From NCBI GenBank assembly GCA_040755055.1, contig JBFMBS010000006.1:62001-126000 (forward strand): a DNA stretch of 64,000 bases. The letters are read 5' to 3'. Of the stretch, positions 18,436 to 27,156 are shown in pieces. How positions within the stretch are numbered: position 1 is the stretch's first letter; every line of letters begins with the position of its first letter. Both the position numbers and the translations under genes were made by a program. Source of the stretch: DYJK01 sp040755055 (GTDB lineage: Bacteria; Bacteroidota; Ignavibacteria; Ignavibacteriales; Melioribacteraceae). Under the pieces are notes generated by a model. It ran no database searches and was not told the origin of the DNA. It saw nothing but the letters and a program-made list of their open reading frames with translations.

Positions 18436-19359
18436 TTAGAGTATCCTTTGCCCCATACTTGATGCAATTAACTCAGCGGTAAGTTCGGCACTCTTATTTT
18501 TGTTATCGAGTATAGGATTAATTTCGGCAACTTCAAGAGAAGACATACAACCGCACTCAGCTATCGATTCCATTAATAAGTGAGCTTCGCGGTAATTCAA
18601 TCCGCCGCTTACCGGTGTACCGACACCTTGTGCTATTGCCGGGTCTAATGAATCGGCGTCAAAACTAACATGTATATGCTGAACACGGGATTTTAAATCT
18701 TTTAACACTTTGTTAATTATAAATCCAATCCCCTTTCTATCTATCTCCGTCATCGTGTAAACTTTTAAGTTAAATTTTTTAATTAATTCAATTTCTCCGG
18801 GGTCAAGACTTCTAATTGCAATCATGGCAACGTTATCCGGTTTTACTTTCGGCGAGATCCCGTTAAGATGTGTGAGCGGTTTAGCACCTAAACCTAGTAA
18901 TGCCGCCACACTCATGCCGTGTATATTTCCGGATGGTGTCGTTTTATCAGTATTGATATCTGCGTGTGCATCGATCCAGATAAGCCCAAGTTCTTGTTTT
19001 ACTTTTTTACAATGTGCCGCAACTCCCGAAACAGTTCCGATAGCCATTGAATGGTCTCCACCAATGCAAAGCGGAAAGTGGTTAGAGTTCAAAGATTTTT
19101 CTACAATATTAGCGAGTTTATCGGTGGTTTTTACAATTTCATCAAGGTATTTCAGCTTTGTATCTTTAACCTTCTGTATTTCCTGGTTGCGTATAAAAAC
19201 ATCGCCAAGATCGGAAACACTGTAACCAAGTGATTCAAGTTTTTGCTCGATACCGGCAATTCGTAATGCTGTCGGACCCATATCAACGCCGCGCCGATCG
19301 GCACCGAGGTCCATCGGGAAACCGATAATATCTATATGTTTGCTTTGTGGCTTATTCAT
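18436..19359 (-). CDS. rocF: Arginase
   Basis: The 307-residue enzyme hydrolyses arginine to ornithine and urea. Metal-binding motifs are all present: GGDHSMAIG, WIDAHADINT and SFDADSLDPAIAQG. The opening HIDIIGFPMDLGADRRGVDM and the segment TPSGNIHGMSVA separate arginase from agmatinase. Length is normal. It appears to be a single-gene transcript upstream of the HTH-ATPase-STAS gene on the same strand. Confidence 0.93.
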   Translation of the reverse strand: MNKPQSKHIDIIGFPMDLGADRRGVDMGPTALRIAGIEQKLESLGYSVSDLGDVFIRNQEIQKVKDTKLKYLDEIVKTTDKLANIVEKSLNSNHFPLCIGGDHSMAIGTVSGVAAHCKKVKQELGLIWIDAHADINTDKTTPSGNIHGMSVAALLGLGAKPLTHLNGISPKVKPDNVAMIAIRSLDPGEIELIKKFNLKVYTMTEIDRKGIGFIINKVLKDLKSRVQHIHVSFDADSLDPAIAQGVGTPVSGGLNYREAHLLMESIAECGCMSSLEVAEINPILDNKNKSAELTAELIASSMGQRIL

Positions 19360-19484
19360 ATTTTTTTAAGATTTATTCCTAATCTAAGAACGTTTAATGT
19401 TAGAAAAAAATTTTATTTAGTTAATTCAAATTATTTTATTGTGGTATTGTTTTGAAGCACTATTAATTAATAACGGAGATTTTT

Positions 19485-19925
19485 ATGACAGATCAATTTA
19501 TGGAAGCAGCAATTGATGAAGCAAGAAAAGGATTAAGCGAGAGTGGAATTCCAATCGGCTCGGTGCTGGTGATTGATGGAATAATTGTTGGGAGAGGGCA
19601 CAACCGGCGTGTACAAAAAGGGAGTTCTATTCTTCATGCCGAAATGGATTGCTTTGATAATGCCGGAAGATTAACTGCTAAAGATTACCAGAGAGCAGTT
19701 TTATATTCGACTTTATCACCTTGCGATATGTGCAGCGGAACAGCATTGCTGTATAAAATTCCTAAAATTGTAATTGGTGAAAACAAAACATTCAGGGGAC
19801 CGGAAGATTATTTGATATCGCGTGGTGTTGAACTTGTTGTTATGAACAATCAAGAATGTGTTAAGCTGATGAACGATTTTATAGCCAGAAATCCATCACT
19901 TTGGAATGAAGATATTGGAGAATGA
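19485..19925 (+). CDS. Cytosine/nucleoside deaminase of the yeast Fcy1 type
   Basis: The 146-residue zinc deaminase has the HAEMDC motif (zinc His and catalytic Glu) and SPCDMCSG (zinc Cys pair). Its ending, FIARNPSLWNEDIGE, and the segments YSTLSPCDMCSG and IVIGENKTFRG are strikingly like the fungal cytosine deaminase Fcy1 rather than bacterial CodA or TadA. It likely converts cytosine to uracil in pyrimidine salvage. The start ATG follows CGGAG. It stands alone between divergently placed arginase and a four-helix-bundle gene. Confidence 0.85.
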   Translation: MTDQFMEAAIDEARKGLSESGIPIGSVLVIDGIIVGRGHNRRVQKGSSILHAEMDCFDNAGRLTAKDYQRAVLYSTLSPCDMCSGTALLYKIPKIVIGENKTFRGPEDYLISRGVELVVMNNQECVKLMNDFIARNPSLWNEDIGE

Positions 19926-20018
19926 TTTATTGGGAGTGCTCAGTTATAAGTAAACAGTTTATAGAAAAATAGATATTATTGTTCTGAAATAATATAAACG
20001 TTAAAGCGGAGATTTTTT

Positions 20019-20378
20019 ATGCAAGACTATAAAAAATTATTGGTTTGGCAAAAAGCACATACTTTGGTTTTGAAAACGTATGAGATCACTAAAACATATC
20101 CACACTCAGAACAATTTGGGCTTGTCAACCAATTAAGAAGGGCAGCATATTCTATTCCTTCAAATATTGTAGAAGGTTGTGGAAGAGGAACAAACAAAGA
20201 GTTGAACCGCTACCTTCAAATTGCCTTTGGATTTGCCAATGAAATTGAGTATCAAATGCTGCTGTCAAAAGATCTACATTATATTACTGAATCCATTTAT
20301 AATGAAGTTGAATCTAATATATTCGAAATAAAGAAAATGTTAAATGGATTAATGAAAAAGGTATCAAAACCTTCATAA
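20019..20378 (+). CDS. Four-helix-bundle protein (S23/23S intervening-sequence family)
   Basis: The 119-residue product matches the family first seen encoded within 23S rRNA intervening sequences: LLVWQKAHTLVLKTYEITK, FGLVNQLRRAAYSIPSNIVE, GCGRGTNKELNRYLQIAFG. It forms a small four-helix bundle; its role is unknown, and here it is not within an rRNA gene. The start follows GCGGAG. Such genes are numerous and mobile in Bacteroidota-related genomes. Confidence 0.88.
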   Translation: MQDYKKLLVWQKAHTLVLKTYEITKTYPHSEQFGLVNQLRRAAYSIPSNIVEGCGRGTNKELNRYLQIAFGFANEIEYQMLLSKDLHYITESIYNEVESNIFEIKKMLNGLMKKVSKPS

Positions 20379-20425
20379 TTACTGAAGACTAAAAACTATA
20401 TACTATAAACTAATTAGAGAAAATA

Positions 20426-20860
20426 ATGGCTGCAAAACAAGCATTGGTTAAACATATTCAGGGTGTTACGTTCATGGGCAAAGCCGATTCTAATCATTGG
20501 GTTACAATGGATGGACCCGAAGAATTTGGCGGTAGCAATGCCGGAACACGTCCGAAAGAATTGATATTGATAGCACTTGCCGGGTGTACCGGGAGCGACG
20601 TTGCGGTTATTCTAAAAAAGAAGAAGATCAATTTTGATAGTTTTGAAATGAACCTCTCTGCCGAGATGCAAGAAACACATCCGCAAGTCTATACAAAAAT
20701 TCATATTGAATTTGTTTTCTATGGAAAGAATATTCCGGTTGAAGCGGTTGAAAGAGCAATAGAACTATCGCAAAAAACATATTGCAGTGTAACGGCAATG
20801 CTTCAAAAGTCGGTCGAGATTACTCATTCATATAGAATTGAAGAGTCAAAAGCGGGTTAA
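20426..20860 (+). CDS. OsmC-family peroxiredoxin-like protein
   Basis: The 144-residue product is an OsmC/Ohr-fold protein, of the group that reduces organic peroxides with a cysteine pair. The two cysteines are in LIALAGCTGSDV and SQKTYCSVTAML at the usual distance. The glycine-rich opening FGGSNAGTRPKELIL is typical of the YhfA-like branch. A hairpin terminator follows between it and the converging DUF2203 gene. Confidence 0.88.
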   Translation: MAAKQALVKHIQGVTFMGKADSNHWVTMDGPEEFGGSNAGTRPKELILIALAGCTGSDVAVILKKKKINFDSFEMNLSAEMQETHPQVYTKIHIEFVFYGKNIPVEAVERAIELSQKTYCSVTAMLQKSVEITHSYRIEESKAG

Positions 20861-20878
20861 TTAATTTAGTAATAAAAG

Positions 20879-20910
20879 AAAGCGTGGTTAGATAACCGCG
20901 CTTTTTATAG
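20879..20910. terminator. Hairpin terminator between convergent genes
   Basis: AAAGCG-T-GGTTA (20879-20890) pairs with TAACC-G-CGCTTT, followed by T residues. It ends the osmC transcript and overlaps the end of the opposing gene. Confidence 0.75.
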
Positions 20911-21285
20911 TAGCTCTTCCGGTATCGGTTTTCTTCCGGCATACCCGTCGTTTATTCCGTGATAATAAATTATTTTTTCTTCGTCACTGCGCCAGCATAA
21001 AAGAACTTCTTCACCTTCAATTACTGCCGGAAAGTCAACCAAACCGATTTCATAGTTCCAGTCTTTATAAGAACATCCGATTTCCTCTAGTTCTTTCATA
21101 TAATATTCTATATCAGCAAGATATTGGTTGATCTCTTTATTCTCATCTATTTTCCCGTTAAAAGATTCAGCAATAGTTTTGACCTGGTAAGCTGAATCTA
21201 ATATATCTTTCACGATCTTCTTTACTAAAGGTAAAGTTTTGTTTGCTTCTCTTACAGTGAAATATTTTATATCTGTTTGGGACAC
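20905..21285 (-). CDS. DUF2203 protein
   Basis: The 126-residue protein follows the DUF2203 pattern: YFTVREANKTLPLVKKIVKD at the N-terminus, a helical middle, and a C-terminal LVDFPAVIEGEEVLLCWRSD then YYHGINDGYAGRKPIP. The function of this family is unknown. The start is GTG with AAGGAT upstream. It is divergent from the MarR gene, so the two may share a control region. Confidence 0.85.
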   Translation of the reverse strand: MSQTDIKYFTVREANKTLPLVKKIVKDILDSAYQVKTIAESFNGKIDENKEINQYLADIEYYMKELEEIGCSYKDWNYEIGLVDFPAVIEGEEVLLCWRSDEEKIIYYHGINDGYAGRKPIPEELL

Positions 21286-21353
21286 TTGCTTATCCTTTCA
21301 TAAACTTTACAATTATATTCTACTCAAAACAAATTTAAATTACAAATAGCTCC

Positions 21354-21382
21354 TTGACAAGTGTGATTAACAATATTAATTT
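21354..21382 (+). promoter_or_regulatory. Candidate promoter of the MarR gene
   Basis: TTGACA (21354-21359), a 17-base spacer and TAATTT (21377-21382) resemble a sigma70-type promoter about 30 bases before the MarR start. Confidence 0.35.
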
Positions 21383-21412
21383 AAGTTAGTATTATCTCAA
21401 TTTGGAATAAGT

Positions 21413-21868
21413 ATGAAAACAACAAAAAAATACGGAAAGAAAACCGATCTTGCATTAGCCACCTGGGTAAAATTAGCCAGGGCATTTTCATCGGTTAATA
21501 AACGCTCCGTAGAAAATATAAGAAAATTTAGATTAACCCAGCCGCAGTTTGCTGTAATAGAATTGCTCGGGCATTTGGGCCCTCTGAAAGTAGGGGAAAT
21601 ATGTAATAAGATGCTCGTTACCGGCGGTAATATGACGCTGGTTCTTGATAATATTGAGAAACTTGGATTACTCGAAAGGATTCACAGTAAAGAAGACCGG
21701 CGTACAATTAATGTTCAGCTTACCGAAAAAGGGCAAGAGTTGTTTAACAATATTTTTACCGACCATGCTGAACACATAACTAAATTATTCTCTGTTTTAT
21801 CTTTAGATGAACAGAAAACGTTGGGCGATCTGTTAAAAAAATTAGGTTTGGCTGTAAGTAAAATGTAA
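21413..21868 (+). CDS. MarR-family transcriptional regulator
   Basis: The 151-residue winged-helix protein has the MarR pattern: FRLTQPQFAVIELLGHLGPL, recognition helix VTGGNMTLVLDNIEKLGLLE, and wing RIHSKEDRRTINVQLTEKG. MarR proteins are usually dimeric repressors released by small ligands or oxidants. Its neighbours are an OsmC-type protein and a thioredoxin-like protein, so an oxidative-stress role is possible, but no operator palindrome was identified. Confidence 0.9.
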   Translation: MKTTKKYGKKTDLALATWVKLARAFSSVNKRSVENIRKFRLTQPQFAVIELLGHLGPLKVGEICNKMLVTGGNMTLVLDNIEKLGLLERIHSKEDRRTINVQLTEKGQELFNNIFTDHAEHITKLFSVLSLDEQKTLGDLLKKLGLAVSKM

Positions 21869-21966
21869 AATGCTAAATTTTTGACCGGTCATTTATAATT
21901 GAATTGTCTTTACAAATGGGTATTCATATTTTAACCCCAATTCGTTAATCAAGATTGGGGAATTTT

Positions 21967-23850
21967 ATGAATCTCTTCAAGAATGTCAGCATTACATTTC
22001 TTTTGGTAATTTTTCTGGTTGGAATAACAAACGCCGTAGAAAATAATTTTTCGTATAAACCGGAAAAACCGCAAGCAAATTCAAAAATAACCGTAACGTA
22101 TAATCCCGAAGGCACAAGTCTGAACGGTTCGGAATCTATTTCTATGTTTGTTTATGAATATGGTAAGAATTTATATAATACTGAGGAATTCCCGATGAAA
22201 AAATCTGGAGGCAATTGGATCGGCAGCTTTACACCTTCCGACTCAACCCTGGGAATTTCAATTGTCTTTTCAAACGGCGGGGATAAAGATATTAACCGGA
22301 AGCAGACTTATGTTATTCATCTTTACCAGGATGGAAAACCTTTGCCGGGTACTTATGCCGGTTTGGGTGTCGGTTATGCTTCCTGGTTTGGAATATTTGA
22401 AATCGATAATGATCAGGAAAAAGCTTACGAACTTTTTAAACAAGAATTCTCTCTTAACCCGTCATTGAAGAAAGACTATATAAATTATTATTTCAGTTCA
22501 GTGTTAAGTAATGAAAAGGAAAAGGGACGGGACATTGTTTTATCAGACCTAACATTACTGGAAAACACCGGCGACACATCCGAAGATTTTTTAGGCGTAT
22601 TAGTTAGCTGGTCCGATCGATTAAAAGATGTAGAAAGATCGGCTAAGTTAAAAGCAATCATCAATGAAAAATATCCAAACGGAAGTTATGCTCAATTGCA
22701 AAAATACATGGCATTCAGGGGTGTGAAAGAGTTAGATCAGAAAATTAAATTGGCGGATGAGTATGCATTATCCTATCCAAACGGAAAATTTTTATCGAAT
22801 TTCAATTACGATATTTTCAGAGTATTAAATCAAAACGGAAAATTTGCAGAAGCGAAAGAATTTTTAGAAAAGAAATTAACCGATGCGAAAGCAAATTCAT
22901 ATAACAGTTTGGCCTGGTCAATGTATGAAAAAGATTTCGATCTTGAATCGGCAGCAATTATTGCAAAAAAGGGGATTGAACTTGCACGAAGCGAAATTAA
23001 CAATCCAGCGCAACCCAAACCGGGTTATATGGCTACTAAAGAATGGGAAGATGTCCGCAAGGGTTCACTAGGGATGATACTTGATACATACGGAATGATT
23101 TTGAAAAAGCTGGGAAAGAATACCGAATCATTTACGGCTCTTCAAGAAGCAGTTGAAATGAACAAATATAAAGATCCGGAGATGAATCAAAATTATGTTA
23201 CTTCCTTGATGGATGCCGGGAATTATAAGAAAGCACAATCGGAATTGGAAAAATTTATTTCTGACGGAACATCCACGGCAAAAATGAAAGAAATGCTGAA
23301 AGAAGTATTTGTGAAAAATAATGGGAGCGAGAATGGGTTCGATTCCTACTATTCTAAGTTTGAAGAAGCAGCTAAAGTAAAGTTGATTCAAAAATTAAAA
23401 AAAGAAATTATTGATGAACCGGCTCCACAGTTTTCTCTTATTGATCTTGAAGGGAAAAATGTCTCTCTTGCCGATTTCAAAGGTAAAACAGTAATAGTAG
23501 ATTTCTGGGCTACTTGGTGTGGCCCGTGTATTTCGTCTTTCCCGGGTATGAAGAAAGCTATCGAACAATATGAACAAACCGGTAAAGCAAAATTCTTGTT
23601 TGTAAATACATGGGAGAATGTCGAAAATAAAAAACAGAACGCTTCTGATTTTATTGCAAAGAATAGTTATCCATTTCATGTTTTGCTAGATGAAAAAAAT
23701 GAAGTTATCTCAAGCTATAAAGTATCCGGGATCCCGACTAAGTTTATTATAGATAAGAACGGCAAAGTTAGATTTAAAAGTGTAGGGTTTGGCGGTAATA
23801 CCGATGAAATGGTTGAAGAAATCGGTGTTATGATTGATATGATCCAGTGA
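21967..23850 (+). CDS. Exported thioredoxin-like (TlpA/ResA type) protein with TPR-like region
   Basis: The chain of 627 residues starts at ATG 21967, preceded by GGGGA; an in-frame TTG at 21955 is less likely. A signal peptide (FLLVIFLVGITNA) leads to an N-terminal domain, a long helical TPR-like middle (about 150-470), and a C-terminal thioredoxin domain (about 485-627) with the active site FWATWCGPCISSF and the cis-proline SGIPTKFIID. It probably reduces disulfides in the periplasm. Such large proteins with a C-terminal TlpA domain are typical of Bacteroidota-related bacteria. Confidence 0.85.
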   Translation: MNLFKNVSITFLLVIFLVGITNAVENNFSYKPEKPQANSKITVTYNPEGTSLNGSESISMFVYEYGKNLYNTEEFPMKKSGGNWIGSFTPSDSTLGISIVFSNGGDKDINRKQTYVIHLYQDGKPLPGTYAGLGVGYASWFGIFEIDNDQEKAYELFKQEFSLNPSLKKDYINYYFSSVLSNEKEKGRDIVLSDLTLLENTGDTSEDFLGVLVSWSDRLKDVERSAKLKAIINEKYPNGSYAQLQKYMAFRGVKELDQKIKLADEYALSYPNGKFLSNFNYDIFRVLNQNGKFAEAKEFLEKKLTDAKANSYNSLAWSMYEKDFDLESAAIIAKKGIELARSEINNPAQPKPGYMATKEWEDVRKGSLGMILDTYGMILKKLGKNTESFTALQEAVEMNKYKDPEMNQNYVTSLMDAGNYKKAQSELEKFISDGTSTAKMKEMLKEVFVKNNGSENGFDSYYSKFEEAAKVKLIQKLKKEIIDEPAPQFSLIDLEGKNVSLADFKGKTVIVDFWATWCGPCISSFPGMKKAIEQYEQTGKAKFLFVNTWENVENKKQNASDFIAKNSYPFHVLLDEKNEVISSYKVSGIPTKFIIDKNGKVRFKSVGFGGNTDEMVEEIGVMIDMIQ

Positions 23851-23862
23851 TTTTTAAATTTC

Positions 23863-23900
23863 TCGTCCCGATTCTTCAACTTAATTCGGAATCGGGACGA
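23863..23900. terminator. Strong hairpin after the thioredoxin-like gene
   Basis: TCGTCCCGATTC (23863-23874) pairs perfectly with GAATCGGGACGA (23889-23900) around a 14-base loop. The T-run lies before rather than after the hairpin, so it may be a repeat element or a factor-assisted end instead of a classic terminator. Confidence 0.5.
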
Positions 23901-24017
23901 AAAATCTTAAATTAAAATTTTATTTGACAATATTAAAATCCAGAGCGGATTAATTTTACTATCTTACCTTTAAGTGGTAATTTTCCAAACACAATTTTTG
24001 AATTTTCCGGAGAATAA

Positions 24018-25253
24018 ATGGCTGTAATTCGACCCTTTAGCGCTGTAAGACCACATGAAAGAGTAGCATATCATGTTGCAAGTGTTCCTTACGATGTTGT
24101 GAACAAAGAAGAAGCTGCAGAACTTGCAAAAGGAAATCCGCTCAGCTTTCTTCGAGTCACTCGTTCCGAAATTGAATTGAAGCATGATGTCAATGCATAT
24201 TCTTCGGAAGTTTATCAAAAAGCAAAATCAAATTTCGATCGATTGAAAGAAGAAGCTCCGCTTGTTCAGGAAAACGAACCGAAACTTTACATATATAAAC
24301 TAACAATGGGTACGCATTCCCAAACCGGAATTGCCGCAACTTTTTCTGTTGAGGATTATAATAACGATGTTATCAAAAAACATGAGAAAACGCGCAAAGT
24401 AAAAGAAGACGACAGAACAAATCATATTATTACTACAGAAGCGCAGACCGGTCCGGTATTCTTAACTTACAAAGGTGTTGGCGAAGTTGATAAAATTGTA
24501 AACGAGACAACGAAGAAAAATTCTCCCGTTTATGATTTCACCGCGGTTGACGGAATAAAACATCAAGTGTGGATAATGCCGGCAGAAGCTGCAAACGTGG
24601 TTGTTGATGAAATTGCCAAAGTAAAAAATCTTTACATTGCAGACGGGCATCACAGAGCCGCAAGTGCAAGCCGCGCACAAAAAGTTAAAATGGAACTCAA
24701 TACGAATCACACCGGCACAGAAGAATATAATTATTTTCTCGCTGTACTTTTCCCGGCGGATCAATTGAGAATTATGCCGTACAACCGTGTTGTTCATGAT
24801 CTGCACGGAGTTGACAAAGATCAGTTCATTGAAAAAGTAAAAAGTAATTTTACTATTGAAGATGCATCTTCACCGAGACCTACTTCGAAGAAAACTTTTG
24901 GAATGTACATCGATAAAAAATGGTATTTGCTGAAACCGAACGGAAATGTAAAACCGGGAACGACAGTCGGTGATAATCTCGATGTAAGTATTCTTCAGAA
25001 TTATTTGCTGCATCCGGTACTCGGCATAGAAGATCCGCGCATCGATAACAGAATTGATTTCATCGGTGGAATCCGCGGCACGGATGAATTGGAAAAATTA
25101 GTTGACGGCGGAAAAGCCGCAGTAGCATTCTCGATGTACCCGGTAACGCTCGATGATCTTATAAATATTTCTGATGCCGGAGAAATTATGCCGCCGAAAT
25201 CTACATGGTTCGAACCGAAGTTGCGGGACGGTCTGCTCGTCCATACCCTTTAA
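24018..25253 (+). CDS. DUF1015 protein
   Basis: The 411-residue protein matches DUF1015: IRPFSAVRPHERVAYHVASV at the N-terminus, GNPLSFLRVTRSEI, the HEKTRKVKEDDRTNH motif, and IADGHHRAASASRA. This family is commonly encoded next to serA/serC in Bacteroidota and firmicutes; its activity has not been firmly settled. Here serC follows after about 220 bases on the same strand, but serA is not in the window. The ATG follows CCGGAG. Confidence 0.9.
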   Translation: MAVIRPFSAVRPHERVAYHVASVPYDVVNKEEAAELAKGNPLSFLRVTRSEIELKHDVNAYSSEVYQKAKSNFDRLKEEAPLVQENEPKLYIYKLTMGTHSQTGIAATFSVEDYNNDVIKKHEKTRKVKEDDRTNHIITTEAQTGPVFLTYKGVGEVDKIVNETTKKNSPVYDFTAVDGIKHQVWIMPAEAANVVVDEIAKVKNLYIADGHHRAASASRAQKVKMELNTNHTGTEEYNYFLAVLFPADQLRIMPYNRVVHDLHGVDKDQFIEKVKSNFTIEDASSPRPTSKKTFGMYIDKKWYLLKPNGNVKPGTTVGDNLDVSILQNYLLHPVLGIEDPRIDNRIDFIGGIRGTDELEKLVDGGKAAVAFSMYPVTLDDLINISDAGEIMPPKSTWFEPKLRDGLLVHTL

Positions 25254-25284
25254 TTCTGAGGAGTACCGATGAAATCGGGACGAC

Positions 25285-25439
25285 GAAGAATCTCCTACTT
25301 AAATAAGTAAGAGATGCGGTTTGGCAGAAAACAATTTTTATAAAATTATATAAAAGAAAAAACAGAATTTTTGTAACAGCATCGAAGAAGAATCTTTAAC
25401 ATGATGTGGTAGGAGATTCTTCTCCCGACAGTGTCGGGA
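25285..25439. repeat. Inverted repeat and short palindrome before serC
   Basis: GAAGAATCTCCTAC (25285-25298) is the exact reverse complement of GTAGGAGATTCTTC (25409-25422). A palindrome CCCGACAGTGTCGGGA follows at 25424-25439, just before the serC ribosome site. The AT-rich loop holds no gene. It could be a small non-autonomous element or a regulatory RNA structure. Confidence 0.65.
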
Positions 25440-25472
25440 TCAGAATTAAAAAATAAGCGGAGAAAAGGAAAA

Positions 25473-26558
25473 ATGGAAAAACGAATTTATAATTTTAGCG
25501 CGGGCCCGGCGATATTACCGGAGGAAGTTTTGCTTGATGCTCAGAAAGATTTGTATTCCTATAAAGGAAGCGGAATGAGCGTGATGGAAATGAGCCACCG
25601 CGGAAAAATTTTTGACGGCATTATTAAAGATGCGGAAGCAGATTTGCGCAAGCTTCTCGGCATTGGCGAGAATTATTCAGTGTTGTTTTTGCAAGGCGGT
25701 GCAACTTTGCAATTCTCAATGGTTCCGCTCAACTTGATGCCGCCGAAAAACAAAGCAGATTACATCGTTACCGGTTCGTGGGCAAAAAAATCTGTTAAAG
25801 AAGCAAAGAGGGTCGGCACGGTAAATATTGCTGCGACAACCGAAAGTGAAAATTTTGTGCGCATCCCGAAACAAACTGAATTAAAACTCGATGCTGATGC
25901 ATCGTATGTTCACTTCACATCAAACAACACAATTTACGGAACGGAGTGGCGCAATGAACCGGAAGTTGGAAATGTTCCGCTTGTGTGCGATGCTTCTTCG
26001 GATTTTCTTCACAAGAAAATTGATATCGATAAATACGGATTGATCTACGCCGGTGCTCAGAAAAATATTGGTCCGGCCGGAGTTACGGTTGTAATTATCA
26101 AAAAAGATTTGTTGGAAAGAAGTTCCGATTCACTTCATACATATATGAATTACAAAATTCACGCAGAGAACGATTCGATGTACAACACACCGACAACATT
26201 CGGCATTTACATTGCCGGATTGGTTTTCAAGTGGCTGCTAAATATGGGCGGGCTCGATGAAATGTACAAACGCAATTTAGACAAAGCAAAAGTGTTGTAC
26301 GATGCCATCGATGCAAGCGGCGGCTACTACAAAGGTACAACTGTTGCAGAAGACCGTTCATTGATGAACGTAACTTACCGCTTGCCGAATGAGGAACTTG
26401 AAAAGAAATTTATTGACGAAGCAAAGAAAAAAGGATTTGACGGATTGAAAGGACACAGATCGGTCGGCGGAATCCGTGCATCGATCTACAATGCTTTCCC
26501 GAAAAAAGGTGTTGAAGATTTGGTTTCATTCATGGAAGATTTCAAGAAGAATAACTGA
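25473..26558 (+). CDS. serC: Phosphoserine aminotransferase
   Basis: SerC converts 3-phosphohydroxypyruvate to phosphoserine with PLP in serine synthesis. The 361-residue chain begins at ATG 25473 (MEKRIYNFSAGPAILPEEV), preceded by AAAGGA; the longer frame from 25431 covers a palindrome and is unlikely. The PLP-lysine lies in AGAQKNIGPAGVT; phosphate-binding segments include FLQGGATLQFSM and the C-terminal GHRSVGGIRASIYNAF. The transcript probably ends at a hairpin located inside the next gene. Confidence 0.95.
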   Translation: MEKRIYNFSAGPAILPEEVLLDAQKDLYSYKGSGMSVMEMSHRGKIFDGIIKDAEADLRKLLGIGENYSVLFLQGGATLQFSMVPLNLMPPKNKADYIVTGSWAKKSVKEAKRVGTVNIAATTESENFVRIPKQTELKLDADASYVHFTSNNTIYGTEWRNEPEVGNVPLVCDASSDFLHKKIDIDKYGLIYAGAQKNIGPAGVTVVIIKKDLLERSSDSLHTYMNYKIHAENDSMYNTPTTFGIYIAGLVFKWLLNMGGLDEMYKRNLDKAKVLYDAIDASGGYYKGTTVAEDRSLMNVTYRLPNEELEKKFIDEAKKKGFDGLKGHRSVGGIRASIYNAFPKKGVEDLVSFMEDFKKNN

Positions 26559-26559
26559 T

Positions 26560-27009
26560 ATGAAATTTGTAAATAAAAATTTTTGCAAGGGTCGAATCTA
26601 TTCGACCCTTTTTTTAATTGCTGTTGTTTTCTCCGCATGTTCAAGCAATGAAGAAAAGCTCGAACTATTTTCTGCGGAAGCGTTTGCATATTCGATGAGT
26701 CCGGGCTGGGAATTAAATGCAACGTGCCGTGTGAAAGGTTTTGTGCAGAACGAGAATAATGAAACCTATTCGGTAAAACTTTCTTACACGGTTGATCTAA
26801 AAACGCCCGAAGGAAAAATCCTTGTAGGAATAGGCGAAGGATTGATTGACGAAAAATCTAAAGAGAGATTCATTGATCTGCCGATCGAAACGCAAGCAGA
26901 ACTCGATTCAACATATCTGCCGGGCAAATACAAAATTATTTTCAATGTAACGGATGATTATTCGCAGAAGCAAATCTCAATCGAAAAAGAATTTGAGTTA
27001 GGCGAGTAA
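26560..27009 (+). CDS. Lipoprotein of unknown function
   Basis: Starting at ATG 26560, the 149-residue product has a short charged N-terminus, a hydrophobic stretch (STLFLIAVVF) and lipobox SAC at about residue 27. The mature part has an immunoglobulin-like beta pattern (CRVKGFVQNENNETYSVKLS, YKIIFNVTDDYS). No family is recognised. The first codons coincide with a perfect rho-independent terminator (26587-26615), and no start lies beyond that hairpin that keeps the signal peptide. Confidence 0.7.
   Translation: MKFVNKNFCKGRIYSTLFLIAVVFSACSSNEEKLELFSAEAFAYSMSPGWELNATCRVKGFVQNENNETYSVKLSYTVDLKTPEGKILVGIGEGLIDEKSKERFIDLPIETQAELDSTYLPGKYKIIFNVTDDYSQKQISIEKEFELGE
26587..26615 (+). terminator. Rho-independent terminator embedded in the lipoprotein signal peptide
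   Basis: AAGGGTCGAA (26587-26596), loop TCTA, TTCGACCCTT (26601-26610), then T residues to 26615: a textbook terminator 28 bases after the serC stop and 27 bases into the next coding sequence. Confidence 0.85.
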
Positions 27010-27100
27010 GTTGTAGAGGCGCACCGCTTGCATCTCGAAAATAAAAAAGCAAACAACGGAGACACGCTTCTACTCTAAATTTATTATTTGTTTTCGTGTT

Positions 27101-27129
27101 GTAGAGACGACTCGCCTAGTCATCTCTAC
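27101..27129. repeat. Imperfect palindromic repeat (GTAGAGACG family)
   Basis: GTAGAGACGACT pairs with AGTCATCTCTAC around CGCCT. Same family as the two palindromes inside the adjacent T9SS gene. A degraded relative (TGTAGAGGCG) starts near 27012. Confidence 0.7.
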
Positions 27130-27156
27130 ATTTGTAAAATAAAAATTATCGACTGG

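Noticed and set aside
24462..24806. Minus-strand 114-codon frame
   Set aside because: Shadow of the DUF1015 gene with no protein-like pattern.
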